This document shows, piece after piece, positions 9,007 through 16,640 of a DNA stretch of 47,223 bases (its first letter is position 1; the number at the start of each line of letters is the position of its first letter). The stretch comes from an uncultured Alphaproteobacteria bacterium (lineage in GTDB: Bacteria > Pseudomonadota > Alphaproteobacteria > RF32 > CAG-239), in contig UQFU01000004.1 of the NCBI GenBank assembly GCA_900540425.1, forward strand, positions 1 through 47,223, in the 5' to 3' direction. Both the position numbers and the translations under genes were made by a program. A model generated the notes under the pieces. It searched no databases. It saw only the letters and a program-made list of their open reading frames with translations, and was not told the DNA's origin.

Positions 9007-10206
9007 ATGTTCAAAAAATTCGGTATGGATTTAACCAGCGTGGTTGCACTCGGTATCGGTTCCATCGTCGGCGCCGGAATTTTTGCCCTGCTCGGGCAAG
9101 TTATCGTCATGGCCGGCGACCGTACGTACTATTCCTTTTTGCTGGCGGGAACCGCGGCCCTGTTTTCGGGTTATTCCTATGCCCGGCTCTCCAGGCGTTA
9201 TCCGCAATACGGCGGGCTGACCAATTATTTTCATCTGGCGTTCAAGTCCAAATTCGTGTCCGGCGGGCTAACCTTTGTATATTTGCTGACTTCGGCGATT
9301 TCGATCTCAATGATGGCCAAATCCTTTGGGATTTATGCCACGGAATTTTTTGATTATATTCCTCCGGTCGAACGGTATGTCAATATGTTTGCCCTGGGAC
9401 TGATTGCGGCAATGGCGGTGATTAACATGCTCGGGTCGGCGGAAGTCGGCTGGAGCGAAATCTTTATGGTCGGGTTTAAACTTACGGTACTGCTGGTTTT
9501 GATTATTGCCGCCTGGTTTCATTTCGGGCCGGATTTGCCGGCCACAAACATCAAGCCGACTTCAAGCCTGCAGTTTTTCGGCAGCATCGGCATTACCTTT
9601 TTTGCTTATGCCGGCTACGGCGTGATTACCAACGCGGCTTCTGACGTAGCCGATCCGCAGAAGACCATTCCTCGGGCGATCTATATTACCCTGTTTTTGG
9701 TTATGAGCCTGTATTGCGGGCTGGCGTTTGTGGTCCTGAATTTTATCCCGGGCAGCGAATTGTACGGCAATCCCGACACTGCCGTTGCCACGGCGGCAAA
9801 GCGGCTTTTGGGCAGCGGCGGACAGGCTGTTATGTATTTGACGGCGGTTATCGCCTTTATTTCCGGAATCAGCGCCACATTTTTCAGCATTTTCCGCATT
9901 ACCCGCTCTTTGGCGCACCAGCATATTTTGCCGGCCTTTTATATGCATACATTTTGGCGGCACGGGACATTCGGCAATCTGCTGACCACAGTTCTGATTA
10001 TGTTGGCAACGGTCTTTTTTGACTTTACCTCGATTGTCAACTTGTCGAGCGCGGCCTTTCTGGTCAGTTATCTCGGCGTTTTTGCCGCGGCGTGGGTTCT
10101 GCGCCGGGAAACGCAGTCTAATCCGCTTGTCATTATTATCGGCTCGGTCTTTATGCTGCTGATTTTCGGCTTGTTTATGGCTAATATTTTGTTATCGCCG
10201 CAATAG
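9007..10206 (+). CDS. APC-superfamily amino-acid permease
   Basis: About 399 residues with roughly 11-12 hydrophobic segments over the whole length. The first helix carries the APC signature, a broken-helix glycine motif (VALGIGSIVGAGIFALLG); residues near 200 (FFAYAGYGVITNAASDVADPQKTIPRAI) match the helix 6 to loop region with the conserved E/D-x-x-x-P-x-x-x-I-P-R pattern. The role is proton-coupled uptake or exchange of amino acids at the inner membrane; specificity is not visible. I chose ATG 9007 (GAGGGA upstream) over an in-frame TTG at 8935. It is divergent from the lipase-like gene. Confidence 0.85.
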   Translation: MFKKFGMDLTSVVALGIGSIVGAGIFALLGQVIVMAGDRTYYSFLLAGTAALFSGYSYARLSRRYPQYGGLTNYFHLAFKSKFVSGGLTFVYLLTSAISISMMAKSFGIYATEFFDYIPPVERYVNMFALGLIAAMAVINMLGSAEVGWSEIFMVGFKLTVLLVLIIAAWFHFGPDLPATNIKPTSSLQFFGSIGITFFAYAGYGVITNAASDVADPQKTIPRAIYITLFLVMSLYCGLAFVVLNFIPGSELYGNPDTAVATAAKRLLGSGGQAVMYLTAVIAFISGISATFFSIFRITRSLAHQHILPAFYMHTFWRHGTFGNLLTTVLIMLATVFFDFTSIVNLSSAAFLVSYLGVFAAAWVLRRETQSNPLVIIIGSVFMLLIFGLFMANILLSPQ

Positions 10207-10210
10207 TTTG

Positions 10211-10239
10211 TTGACAAATTTGCCAAAATGAGATAGCGT
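10211..10239 (+). promoter_or_regulatory. Candidate promoter for the gene at 10274
   Basis: TTGACA (10211-10216), 17-bp spacer, TAGCGT (10234-10239); a TATATT overlaps just downstream. Confidence 0.45.
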
Positions 10240-10273
10240 ATATTTTAATGTTTAACATTTAATTTTTATCATT

Positions 10274-10657
10274 ATGGTTTCATTTTTATTTGCAGTATTT
10301 CTGGTTTTGGGAATTTTTTACTGGGTAAAAAAACGGGAAAAAAAGCAAGAGGAAAAAGAACTTGCGGAAATATACCGCAAAGGAGCCGAAGCTCGGGCAC
10401 GCTTTATGGCACAAGATGCTTTGGAGAGGCAAATGCTGCGGCAATCTCTTGAAGAAAATCCCCTGCAGCCGGACAGTTGCGGGCTGGGAGCCAAAATTAT
10501 CAATTTTAACGGCTATGAGCTGTCTCACAAACAACTGGCGTATTTGAGCGATCATTACGATTTGGGCGCTCTTTCTTACGAGGGGCTGGGAATTTTGCTT
10601 GGACATTTGTCGGAAACCTGCCCTTCCCTGTTTGGGAATTTTCGCAATTATGCCTGA
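10274..10657 (+). CDS. Small membrane-anchored hypothetical protein
   Basis: 127 residues. An N-terminal hydrophobic anchor (VSFLFAVFLVLGIFYWV) is followed by a highly charged helix (KKREKKQEEKELAEIY) and a soluble C-terminal half of unknown fold. This suggests a single-pass inner-membrane protein with a cytoplasmic body. No obvious ribosome site precedes ATG 10274. No family recognised. Confidence 0.55.
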   Translation: MVSFLFAVFLVLGIFYWVKKREKKQEEKELAEIYRKGAEARARFMAQDALERQMLRQSLEENPLQPDSCGLGAKIINFNGYELSHKQLAYLSDHYDLGALSYEGLGILLGHLSETCPSLFGNFRNYA

Positions 10658-10689
10658 AGAATACCCTCAGGATGATAGGAATAAAATCC

Positions 10690-10718
10690 TTGACGCGATG
10701 ACAAAAATAAGTTAATGT
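10690..10718 (+). promoter_or_regulatory. Candidate sigma-70 promoter for the gene at 10804
   Basis: TTGACG (10690-10695), 17-bp spacer, TAATGT (10713-10718). A second -10-like TATAGT lies at 10735-10740. Confidence 0.45.
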
Positions 10719-10748
10719 CCTTTTGTCACTTGGGTATAGTGTGTTTAA

Positions 10749-10782
10749 AAACCGTCGGTTTTCCGGCGGTTTTTTGTTTTTT
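10749..10782 (+). terminator. Terminator-like hairpin in the leader of the gene at 10804
   Basis: AACCGTCGG pairs with CCGGCGGTT (one G-T pair) around TTTT, followed by a long T run. It lies downstream of the candidate promoter and 22 bp upstream of the start codon, so it either closes the previous unit or attenuates the next. Confidence 0.65.
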
Positions 10783-10803
10783 AATTAATCAAGGAGAAAA
10801 ATT

Positions 10804-11601
10804 ATGAGCGATTTACTCAGACTAAAAAAAGAAATATCCGAAACAACCGATGATATTGACGGCGATGATGTGCTGGCGGTCAAAAAAAATCTGAAAAATA
10901 TGGGATATTATGAAGAACCAGAATGGGGAATGACCAAAATTGCCGACAATCAGATGTTTGACGGCATTAAAAAATTTCAGAAAGAAAACAAACTCCAAAC
11001 CGACGGGATTATGAAACCGCGGGGAGAAACCGAAAGTGCCATGAACAAAGCCCTGAGGTACGGCGAATACGCCACAAGCTCGGCATTGCAAGGACTTTCG
11101 TTCGGCTTTGAAGATGAGATTGAAGGAGCCGCCGGAGCTGCCGGGTACGGCGCGGGAAATCTAATCTTCAAGGGCGGCAAAGGTTTTAAAGAAGATGTTG
11201 CCCGCGGATACCGTAAATATCGAGATGCACGGCGCAAAAACCTGCTGGAAGGACGGCAAAACGCTCCGACCTTAAGCATCATCTCTGAGATAACAAGCTC
11301 CATTACCGCACCGGGACGATTTGTTAAAAGTGCGGCCAACTCAGCCCCGCTGACAGTTAAGAGCAGAAAAAACTTGCTAAATTCTGCGGTTAGCGGTACA
11401 GTTTATGGTGTTGGGAGCAGCGAAAAAGGACGTAAAGAATATGTCACCAAGGCTGTGACTGGAGGTACGTTGAGTTCAGGAAGCTATGCATTAGGAAATA
11501 AGCTTTGGGGCAGAGGCGGCGGACGGACGCTTTCTCGAGGTTTATTAAGCGGAGGCTTTAGTGCTACTGGAGACGCTTTGATAAACCGCATAAAAGATTA
11601 A
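10804..11601 (+). CDS. Peptidoglycan-binding-domain protein with phage-like Gly-rich region
   Basis: 265 residues. Residues about 20-80 look like a PG_binding_1 three-helix domain (LAVKKNLKNMGYY, then FDGIKKFQKENKLQTDGIMKP). The motif LQGLSFGFEDEIEGAAGAAG (about 95-114) and the basic ARGYRKYRDARRKNLLEGR resemble a segment I know from phage and prophage structural proteins of alphaproteobacteria. The C-terminus is Gly/Ser/Ala-rich and slightly hydrophobic. No signal peptide. It has a strong AAGGAG site and ATG 10804. A small membrane protein follows 30 bp downstream. A role in secretion or the cell wall is inference; no catalytic domain is seen. Confidence 0.6.
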   Translation: MSDLLRLKKEISETTDDIDGDDVLAVKKNLKNMGYYEEPEWGMTKIADNQMFDGIKKFQKENKLQTDGIMKPRGETESAMNKALRYGEYATSSALQGLSFGFEDEIEGAAGAAGYGAGNLIFKGGKGFKEDVARGYRKYRDARRKNLLEGRQNAPTLSIISEITSSITAPGRFVKSAANSAPLTVKSRKNLLNSAVSGTVYGVGSSEKGRKEYVTKAVTGGTLSSGSYALGNKLWGRGGGRTLSRGLLSGGFSATGDALINRIKD

Positions 11602-11631
11602 ATTTACACAAGGGGTAAAAGGAACAGAAAG

Positions 11632-11958
11632 ATGTATGATAAACTGATGGAGATTATTGATACCGTTTTGTTGTATTTTATAATCTATATAATAGGGATT
11701 ACTGTTGCAATACAGTGCGAATATCCTATTACCCCTTGTTTTTTTGTATTTGATTGTGTTGTGTTTTTTTTGTTTAGCAATTACATATTGGGGTGTACCT
11801 TTGAAATTATACCGGAGAAATATCGCTGTTTAATTGATGACGGTGAATTTGAACTTCGGTTCTGGGATGTATTTCTAACAATACTTTATATCCTGGCTCT
11901 GATTGCCCTCTACCCTTATCGAGATGAGCTTCTGCCAATAATCTTTTTTTTAGATTAA
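11632..11958 (+). CDS. Small polytopic membrane protein, partner of the preceding gene
   Basis: 108 residues with three hydrophobic segments: about 8-26 (TVLLYFIIYIIGITVAI), 33-55 (PCFFVFDCVVFFLFSNYILG) and 80-105 (VFLTILYILALIALY...LLPIIFFL). AAGGAAC precedes ATG 11632. It lies 30 bp after the peptidoglycan-binding gene on the same strand. The arrangement recalls effector/immunity pairs, but nothing in the sequence shows that function. Base composition is noticeably more AT-rich than its neighbours. Confidence 0.55.
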   Translation: MYDKLMEIIDTVLLYFIIYIIGITVAIQCEYPITPCFFVFDCVVFFLFSNYILGCTFEIIPEKYRCLIDDGEFELRFWDVFLTILYILALIALYPYRDELLPIIFFLD

Positions 11959-12017
11959 GGAAACAGGAAAAAACCACAGGACTTCCTGACAACATTTTTT
12001 TGATTATCTGTCGACAA

Positions 12018-12848
12018 TCAGCGTCCGCCCCTTTTCTGACTGGCCTGCATCAAACTCTGCTCGCGTTGAACAGCCTTAGAAATTACCCCGTCTATTTTGA
12101 GATGAGGACCGGGATCCCGACAATCGCTATGCCATCTGGCACCACCATTCGGTTTAATCTCATAGCCTAACCCTTTGTAACTGACAAAGCGCAAACCATT
12201 AACTTTTACAATTTCAGCACCATTAAATTCTTTAGCAAAAAACTTTTCGCCTTCCTGATCGCTCATACGACCGAATATCTCTGCATAATGATAAGCCGCT
12301 TGTTGATAATACATACTTCTATTACTTGGAACCACATCTTGCATTTTTTTATCAATATTGTCTATAAATAAGAACATTTGCGGCAACAGCCCGATCATTT
12401 GTTCATAGGCCTTGCGATTAGTAAGAGGTTTTTTGGTGTCTGCTTTCGGAGATTTGTTCAACCATCGTAAATCTATATCCTTCTTAACTTGCGGCACGGA
12501 GGAAATTTCAATTTTTTTGGTCTTGTTTTTAAAACTATTTTCCGATATTCGATTTTGTTCTATATCGCTGGCAATCTTATTATCATCTTGCTGATTTCCC
12601 GCTTTTTGCCGAACAATTTTCATATACTGAAGCAGCATCGCATTTTCCTGCTTGTAGGTTTCCCATTCGGCTCTTTGCCGCTTGGAATATTCGTCAAACT
12701 CTTTGCGGTTTTCCTGCTGCTCTTTTTGAAATTCTTCTTTATTGTTATTTTCCTGAGCCTGCAACTGGCCACCGCCGACAATGGATCCCAGAGCAAAGGT
12801 TCCAACAATAAAATCCTTGATTTTCTTACGCAAAGACTTCTCTGCCAT
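12018..12848 (-). CDS. Exported coiled-coil hypothetical protein
   Basis: 276 residues from ATG 12848, which has GAGGGG at proper spacing; a further ATG 15 bp upstream overlaps that site. The signal peptide (KKIKDFIVGTFALGSIVGGG...QA) is followed by a very Gln/Glu/Lys-rich segment (about 30-70) likely to form a coiled coil, and then a globular C-terminus without a recognisable domain. Probably periplasmic. Its start lies about 100 bp from the end of the ABC-F remnant, and its 3' end converges with the gene at 11632. Confidence 0.6.
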   Translation of the reverse strand: MAEKSLRKKIKDFIVGTFALGSIVGGGQLQAQENNNKEEFQKEQQENRKEFDEYSKRQRAEWETYKQENAMLLQYMKIVRQKAGNQQDDNKIASDIEQNRISENSFKNKTKKIEISSVPQVKKDIDLRWLNKSPKADTKKPLTNRKAYEQMIGLLPQMFLFIDNIDKKMQDVVPSNRSMYYQQAAYHYAEIFGRMSDQEGEKFFAKEFNGAEIVKVNGLRFVSYKGLGYEIKPNGGARWHSDCRDPGPHLKIDGVISKAVQREQSLMQASQKRGGR

Positions 12849-12956
12849 CGGCTTTCCCCTCATTAAGGCTTAAATCGAAAACATATAAAATAGAATACCA
12901 ATATTTTTTGTCAATGTCAACATTGTTTGTCTATTTCTATTGGAGATGTCAAAGTA

Positions 12957-13709
12957 TTATTTTTCTAATTTGGCAGAAAGTTCAAACCATTCTTCTTCAA
13001 AAGCGTTTAACTGATTGTCTATCCAAGCTAAATCCTTTTGTTTGGCAATAATTTCTTCTGTCGGCAGCGGCTGCTCAAAAGCGGCTTCCAATAGTTTTTT
13101 CTGTTCTTCAAGTTTTTCAATCTCGCGTTCTACTCTTCGCAGACGGGAAACGGCTGCTTTTTTTTCGGCGCGGGTATCGCCTTTGGACTGCCGCGGTTCC
13201 GGTTGCGGCAAAGCCTTTTTATCCGCCGCCTTATCCGGCTGCAGCAACAAATCGCGATATTCGGACAAATCGCCGTCATAAGGTTTGCAGGTGCCGTCCT
13301 TGACCAACCAAAGCGTATCAGCCACCAATTCGACCAAATGCATATCGTGGGCAATCAGAATTACCGAGCCTTTATATTCGTTTAAGGCACGAATCAAAGC
13401 CTCGCGGCCGTCAATATCCAAATGGTTGGTCGGCTCGTCCAAAATCAGGATTTCCGGCGCATTATATGCCATTGCCGCAAACAGCAGGCGCGCCTTTTCG
13501 CCGCCGGAAAGCTTTTCAATCCGGGTCAGGGCTTTTTCCTGCGTCAATCCGAAGCGGGCCAGATAAGACCGCAGCTGCGGTTCGCGGAAATCAGGAAGCT
13601 TGGGGGCCATAAATTCGACCGGCGTCAGCTCCAGCGGCAATTCCTCAGCCTGGTGTTGGGCAAAATAGCCAATTTTAAGCTTACCGCCTTTGGTCAGTTT
13701 GCCTTCCAT
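12957..13709 (-). CDS. ABC-F ATPase, C-terminal fragment of a frameshifted gene
   Basis: 250 residues carrying the second half of an ABC-F protein: the KIGYFAQHQ strand, signature KLSGGEKARLLFA, Walker B ILILDEPTNHLDIDG, H-loop LIAHDMH, then a basic coiled-coil C-terminus (about 185-245) typical of Uup/YheS-like members. It lacks the second Walker A, which is encoded in the preceding frame. Its ATG (13709) overlaps the stop of the upstream fragment as TAATG, so coupled re-initiation could in principle still make this half. ABC-F proteins act on the ribosome as translation factors. The break is caused by the 32-bp insertion at 13719-13750. Confidence 0.7.
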   Translation of the reverse strand: MEGKLTKGGKLKIGYFAQHQAEELPLELTPVEFMAPKLPDFREPQLRSYLARFGLTQEKALTRIEKLSGGEKARLLFAAMAYNAPEILILDEPTNHLDIDGREALIRALNEYKGSVILIAHDMHLVELVADTLWLVKDGTCKPYDGDLSEYRDLLLQPDKAADKKALPQPEPRQSKGDTRAEKKAAVSRLRRVEREIEKLEEQKKLLEAAFEQPLPTEEIIAKQKDLAWIDNQLNAFEEEWFELSAKLEK

Positions 13710-14821
13710 TAACGGCAGGGGGGCGGGGAGAAAATTTTCCCAAAACGTATAAGGCCGGACAGAACTTTTGCCAAAGTCGATTTTCCGTTGCCGTTGGCGC
13801 CCAGCAGGGCTATCCGGTCATTATCGACAACTTGCAAATTAAGTCTTTTCAAGACCGCTTTCCCATCATAACCGGCAACGCCGCCTTCCAGGGTGAGCAG
13901 CGGCGGCGGAAGTTCCAGAGGTTCCGGAAAATCAAAACGGGTAACGGCATCGTCCTCCAGCAGGGTGATTGTTTCCAATTTTTCCAGCATTTTCAACCGG
14001 CTTTGAGCCTGGCGGGCTTTGCTGGCCTTATAGCGGAAGCGGTCGACGAATGATTGCAGATGTCGGCGGCGGCGTTCCTGTTTTTCGGCCGTTTTCTCCA
14101 AAAGTTCCTGCTGCATGGCACGGGTACGGCAAAAGGTATCGTAATTTCCGGAATAAGAAATCAGCTTCCGGTGGTCAAAATGCAGGATATAATCGCAAAG
14201 CGAATTTAAAATATTGCGGTCATGGCTGATGAGCAGCAAAGTGCCCCGGTATTGGCGCAGCCGGTTTTCGAGCCAGATGCCTGCTTCCAGGTCAAGGTGG
14301 TTGGTCGGCTCGTCAAGCAGCAAAACGTCGGAAGGCCGAAACAATGCCGCCGCCAAAGCTGCGCGCATTTGCCAACCGCCGGAAAATTCGCCCAACGGCC
14401 GTTCCAAATCGGTATCCTTAAATCCCAGCCCGGTCAGAATAGAAGCAGCTTCCGCCGGAGCGGCAGCGGCGCCCAGCAAATTCAGCCTTTCATGAATTTC
14501 CGCCAACTCCGTTTCTTCGGCCTGTTCCAAGCGTTCCAGCAATTCTGCCCGCTCACGGTGGGCAGCGAGGACAAAGTCCAGCACCGGAACCGACATATCG
14601 CGGATTTCCTGTTCAACAAAGACAACATTATACCCGCCCGGAAAAAACACGTTTCCGGTTTCGGTTTCCAATTCGCCTTTCAAAACTCGGAACAAAGTGG
14701 ATTTGCCGCAGCCGTTGGCTCCGACCAAGCCGACTTTCTGGCCATCGGAAACATGAGCGGAAGCATGTTCCAGCAAGACTTTGCCGCCGAGGCGCACGGT
14801 TATGTCATTTATATCAATCAT
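13709..14821 (-). CDS. ABC-F ATPase, N-terminal fragment of a frameshifted gene
   Basis: 370 residues: a complete first ATPase (Walker A GANGCGKST, signature FSGGWQMRAALA, Walker B VLLLDEPTNHLDLE, H-loop LISHDRN), the ABC-F interdomain arm (about 230-290, AMQQELLEKTAEKQERRR...) and the start of the second ATPase with its Walker A (GANGNGKST). The natural frame runs KVLSGL and should continue LPLMEGKLTKG in the next fragment; instead it reads 32 inserted bases and ends at TAA 13711-13709. Together the pieces give the usual ABC-F length of about 620 residues. It resembles the YheS/Uup type. It is a pseudogene, a genuinely split gene or an assembly error. Confidence 0.75.
   Translation of the reverse strand: MIDINDITVRLGGKVLLEHASAHVSDGQKVGLVGANGCGKSTLFRVLKGELETETGNVFFPGGYNVVFVEQEIRDMSVPVLDFVLAAHRERAELLERLEQAEETELAEIHERLNLLGAAAAPAEAASILTGLGFKDTDLERPLGEFSGGWQMRAALAAALFRPSDVLLLDEPTNHLDLEAGIWLENRLRQYRGTLLLISHDRNILNSLCDYILHFDHRKLISYSGNYDTFCRTRAMQQELLEKTAEKQERRRRHLQSFVDRFRYKASKARQAQSRLKMLEKLETITLLEDDAVTRFDFPEPLELPPPLLTLEGGVAGYDGKAVLKRLNLQVVDNDRIALLGANGNGKSTLAKVLSGLIRFGKIFSPPPCR
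13719..13750 (-). other. 32-bp insertion that breaks the ABC-F reading frame
   Basis: Removing exactly these 32 bases joins GTT CTG TCC GGC CTT to CTG CCG TTA ATG GAA and restores a continuous frame reading VLSGL-LPLMEG, as expected for the family. The segment contains the near-palindrome GGGAAAATTTTCTCCC and ends in a C-rich run. 32 is not a multiple of three. Confidence 0.6.
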
Positions 14822-15134
14822 GCCGGGGTTAATAGCATATTGCGCAACAGATGTAAACCGCCTTTTTAATTGAACCAGGTAATTATTTTATACATCATCC
14901 TCTCGGTCAAAGCACCGATATCGTCTTTCATCGTAATCTGCCGGCTTATTTTTTTTCAAAACTGCGATACTATTCATAGCAAGGATTGTCAGGCACACTC
15001 TCGGCATATTGCTGAAGAGCCGCAATAACTTTTTCCGGCAAAATGTTTTTTTTCGACAATCCGATTTTAAACACTTCTTTAGCTTTTTTGATTCAAAATT
15101 TAAATAATCGAATCGCAAAACAAGGACTAAGTTC
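14822..15134. other. Intergenic region with possible decayed minus-strand gene
   Basis: No intact gene is seen in 313 bp. On the minus strand, protein-like open stretches without good starts occur in different frames: one containing ILPEKVIAALQQYAESV and ending at the TAG near 14980, and a 21-residue ATG frame (14931-14866, MKDDIGALTERMMYK...). They may be remains of one frameshifted gene. The plus strand holds the leader of murE with AAGGA before ATG 15135. Confidence 0.25.
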
Positions 15135-16535
15135 ATGAAAATTGAGGATATTGAAATTACGGGACTGACTTCTGATTCCCGTTTGGTTAAGCCGGGATTT
15201 TTGTTTGCCGCGCTTGACAGCGAAAAAGCGCCGGGATCGTCCTATATTCCCTCCGCCATTGCCAACGGTGCCGCCCTTATTCTCGGAAAAGCCGAATATG
15301 CCTCCGTTGCCGGAAATGTCAAATTTATTGCAGACGCCAATCCAAACAAAAAATTTTCCGAACTGGCCGCAGAATTTTACGGCCCGCAGCCGGCGCATAT
15401 TGCCGCCATTACCGGAACCAACGGCAAGACCTCGATTGCCGATTTTGTCCGCCAGATTCTGACGGCAATGGGAACAAAAGCCGCCAGCATGGGCACGCTC
15501 GGATTTATCAAGGGCAATCAGGCGCCCGTGCCTTCGCCGAACACGACGCCCAATGCCGTAACGACCGCCGAAGAACTGGCCAAGCTCAAAAGAGAAGGAT
15601 ATGACTATGTTTGTATGGAGATGTCCAGCCACGGCCTCTGCCAATACCGGGTTGGCGGCGTCCACCCCGAGGTTGCCGGTTTTACCAATCTGACCCGCGA
15701 CCACTTGGATTATCACAAAACTTTTGAAAATTATCTCAACGCCAAGCTGATTTTGTTCCGTGAAATCCTGGTTCCGGGCGGAACCGCCGTCCTTAATGCC
15801 GACATTGAGGTTTTTCCGCAGATTGAAAAAGCCTGCCTTGAGAGCGGAAAAAAGATCATCACCTACGGGCACAACGGCCGGGAGCTTTGTCTGATACAGG
15901 CGCTCCCGGAGCATAACGGGCAACGGCTTAAGCTGGTTTATTTCGGCAAAGAAGTGGAAATTTTTGTTCCGCTGGCCGGAGAATTTCAGGCAATGAACAT
16001 TCTCTGCGCCTTGGGAATGGCCGCTGTTTTGAGCGGAAAACCGGAAGAAGTCATCAGACACGCCGGGGCACTCAAAGGGGCCAAAGGGCGCCTGGAGCTG
16101 GCCGGGACCACCGACAGCGGCGCAGCGGTTTATATTGACTATGCCCACACACCAGACGCGCTGGAAAACGTTATTCGCGCCATGCGGCCGCATACGAGAG
16201 GCAAGCTCCATGTCCTGTTTGGCTGCGGCGGCGACCGCGACAGCGGCAAACGTCCGATTATGGGGCAGATTGCCAATGAGCTGGCCGACGTGATTTATGT
16301 TACCGACGACAATCCGCGCACCGAGGACGCGGCCAAAATCCGCGAGCAGATTATGGCCGCCTGCCCGCGCGGCAAAAACATTCCCGGGCGCGCCGAAGCC
16401 ATTCGGGAAGCAATGGCAGGGCTTGGCGACGGAGACGTTTTGATACTGGCCGGCAAAGGGCATGAAACCGGACAGTATATCAACGGAAAGGTTTACCCTT
16501 TTTCCGACCATGAAGAGGTTTGTAAAAATTTGTAA
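15135..16535 (+). CDS. murE: UDP-MurNAc-L-Ala-D-Glu:meso-DAP ligase (MurE)
   Basis: 466 residues, close to the family's usual 480. MurE adds meso-diaminopimelate to the peptidoglycan stem-peptide precursor in the cytoplasm using ATP. Domain 1 includes LTSDSRLVKPG (11-20), the UDP-substrate loop. The ATP-binding loop is GTNGKT (94-99). NTTPNAVTT and MEMSSHGL follow the family pattern, and the C-terminal domain carries DNPRTED (about 390), the Asn-Pro-Arg signature that selects meso-DAP rather than lysine. So the wall is DAP-type. ATG 15135 has AAGGA upstream. Unusually it stands alone, outside a dcw cluster with murF/mraY, at least within this window. Confidence 0.93.
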   Translation: MKIEDIEITGLTSDSRLVKPGFLFAALDSEKAPGSSYIPSAIANGAALILGKAEYASVAGNVKFIADANPNKKFSELAAEFYGPQPAHIAAITGTNGKTSIADFVRQILTAMGTKAASMGTLGFIKGNQAPVPSPNTTPNAVTTAEELAKLKREGYDYVCMEMSSHGLCQYRVGGVHPEVAGFTNLTRDHLDYHKTFENYLNAKLILFREILVPGGTAVLNADIEVFPQIEKACLESGKKIITYGHNGRELCLIQALPEHNGQRLKLVYFGKEVEIFVPLAGEFQAMNILCALGMAAVLSGKPEEVIRHAGALKGAKGRLELAGTTDSGAAVYIDYAHTPDALENVIRAMRPHTRGKLHVLFGCGGDRDSGKRPIMGQIANELADVIYVTDDNPRTEDAAKIREQIMAACPRGKNIPGRAEAIREAMAGLGDGDVLILAGKGHETGQYINGKVYPFSDHEEVCKNL

Positions 16536-16640
16536 CAAAAAGTATTGGTATAAGTCGGAATATAAATAAGAAATTAATCATTTTTTTCAGATTTACCGCT
16601 TATATTATGTGCAGCAAAAAGTATAAACAAGGAGAAAATA

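Noticed and set aside
12489..12866. 125-residue plus-strand hydrophobic frame opposite the exported coiled-coil protein
   Set aside because: The minus-strand gene has a signal peptide and a good ribosome site; the opposite frame is its mirror.
15093..16538. 481-residue open frame on the minus strand, antisense to murE
   Set aside because: It exactly shadows murE, whose motifs are unmistakable; the composition is typical of a mirror frame and there is no ribosome site.
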